NCBI GenBank assembly: GCA_963733135.1
Contig: CAVTBX010000009.1
Location: 62,001-126,000 of the forward strand
Length of the DNA: 64,000 nt
Reading direction: 5' to 3'
Source of the DNA: CAVTBX01 sp963733135
Lineage (GTDB): Bacteria > Actinomycetota > Thermoleophilia > Gaiellales > Gaiellaceae
This document shows positions 62,002 through 64,000 of the stretch, in pieces (position 1 is the first letter of the stretch; every line of letters begins with the position of its first letter). The notes beneath the pieces are model-generated. The model did not search any database, was not told the origin of the DNA, and worked only from the letters and a program-made list of their open reading frames with translations. Made by a program: the position numbers and the translations under genes.

Positions 62002-64000
<1,999 letters not shown>

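Overview
This window is GC-rich bacterial chromosome with tightly packed genes, frequent GTG/TTG starts and 1-8 bp gene overlaps. The gene set and order (lepA-hemW-hrcA-dnaJ-prmA-mtaB-HIT-yqeY, then phoH-ybeY-dgk/PAP2-cdd-era; comEA-comEC-holA-rpsT; an rpsA with a long acidic tail; deoC followed by two aldehyde dehydrogenases; a sulfatase carrying RTX repeats) point to a deep-branching actinobacterium, most likely class Thermoleophilia (Gaiellales/Solirubrobacterales). The class assignment is an inference from gene content and protein style, not from a marker search.

Layout. 1-5.4 kb: lipid-type cluster (DUF1365 protein, FAD oxidoreductase, acyl desaturase), a hydrolase, a miniature transposon-like element, a calcineurin-type phosphoesterase and a nucleotidyltransferase-like protein. 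5.5-10.6 kb: leuS behind a terminator/leader-peptide candidate, then a LysR regulator divergent from a small Cys/His protein and isocitrate lyase. 10.7-16.8 kb: competence genes comEA/comEC, holA, convergent rpsT, and murJ. 16.8-24.7 kb: translation, heme and heat-shock operon. 25-29 kb: a methyltransferase, then the phoH-to-era operon containing a kinase-phosphatase fusion. 29-35.5 kb: an M3-like metallopeptidase and a deoxyribose/aldehyde catabolic operon interrupted by a foreign-looking nuclease-like gene. 35.5-36.7 kb: a phosphofructokinase with a pyrophosphate-type active site, and tRNA-Leu(CAA). 36.8-42.2 kb: a branched-chain amino acid ABC transporter with the two ATPases fused. 42-50 kb: a spermidine-synthase-like membrane protein, polA, an MFS transporter with an unusual C-terminal tail, and two convergent genes separated by a second miniature element. 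50-57.6 kb: rpsA, coaE, a lytic transglycosylase, a sulfatase, uvrB and a phosphoesterase. 57.6-64 kb: small membrane proteins, lon, an HxlR regulator, a REP-associated tyrosine transposase, and uvrA, which runs off the edge behind a LexA-type box.

Three observations stand out. (1) Five genes (hydrolase, dnaJ, mtaB, livK, livM) each need exactly one base removed to restore a family-like protein, usually an extra base in a C or G run. This looks like insertion-biased sequence error more than true decay. (2) CTAG-bounded inverted-repeat elements (3454-3622, 24693-24863, 49008-49105) sit at stop codons. In one case the element appears to have split a CTAG that originally served as the stop codon of two convergent genes. 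(3) Several start-proximal hairpins (before leuS and rpsT, and between livK and livH) suggest RNA-level control.
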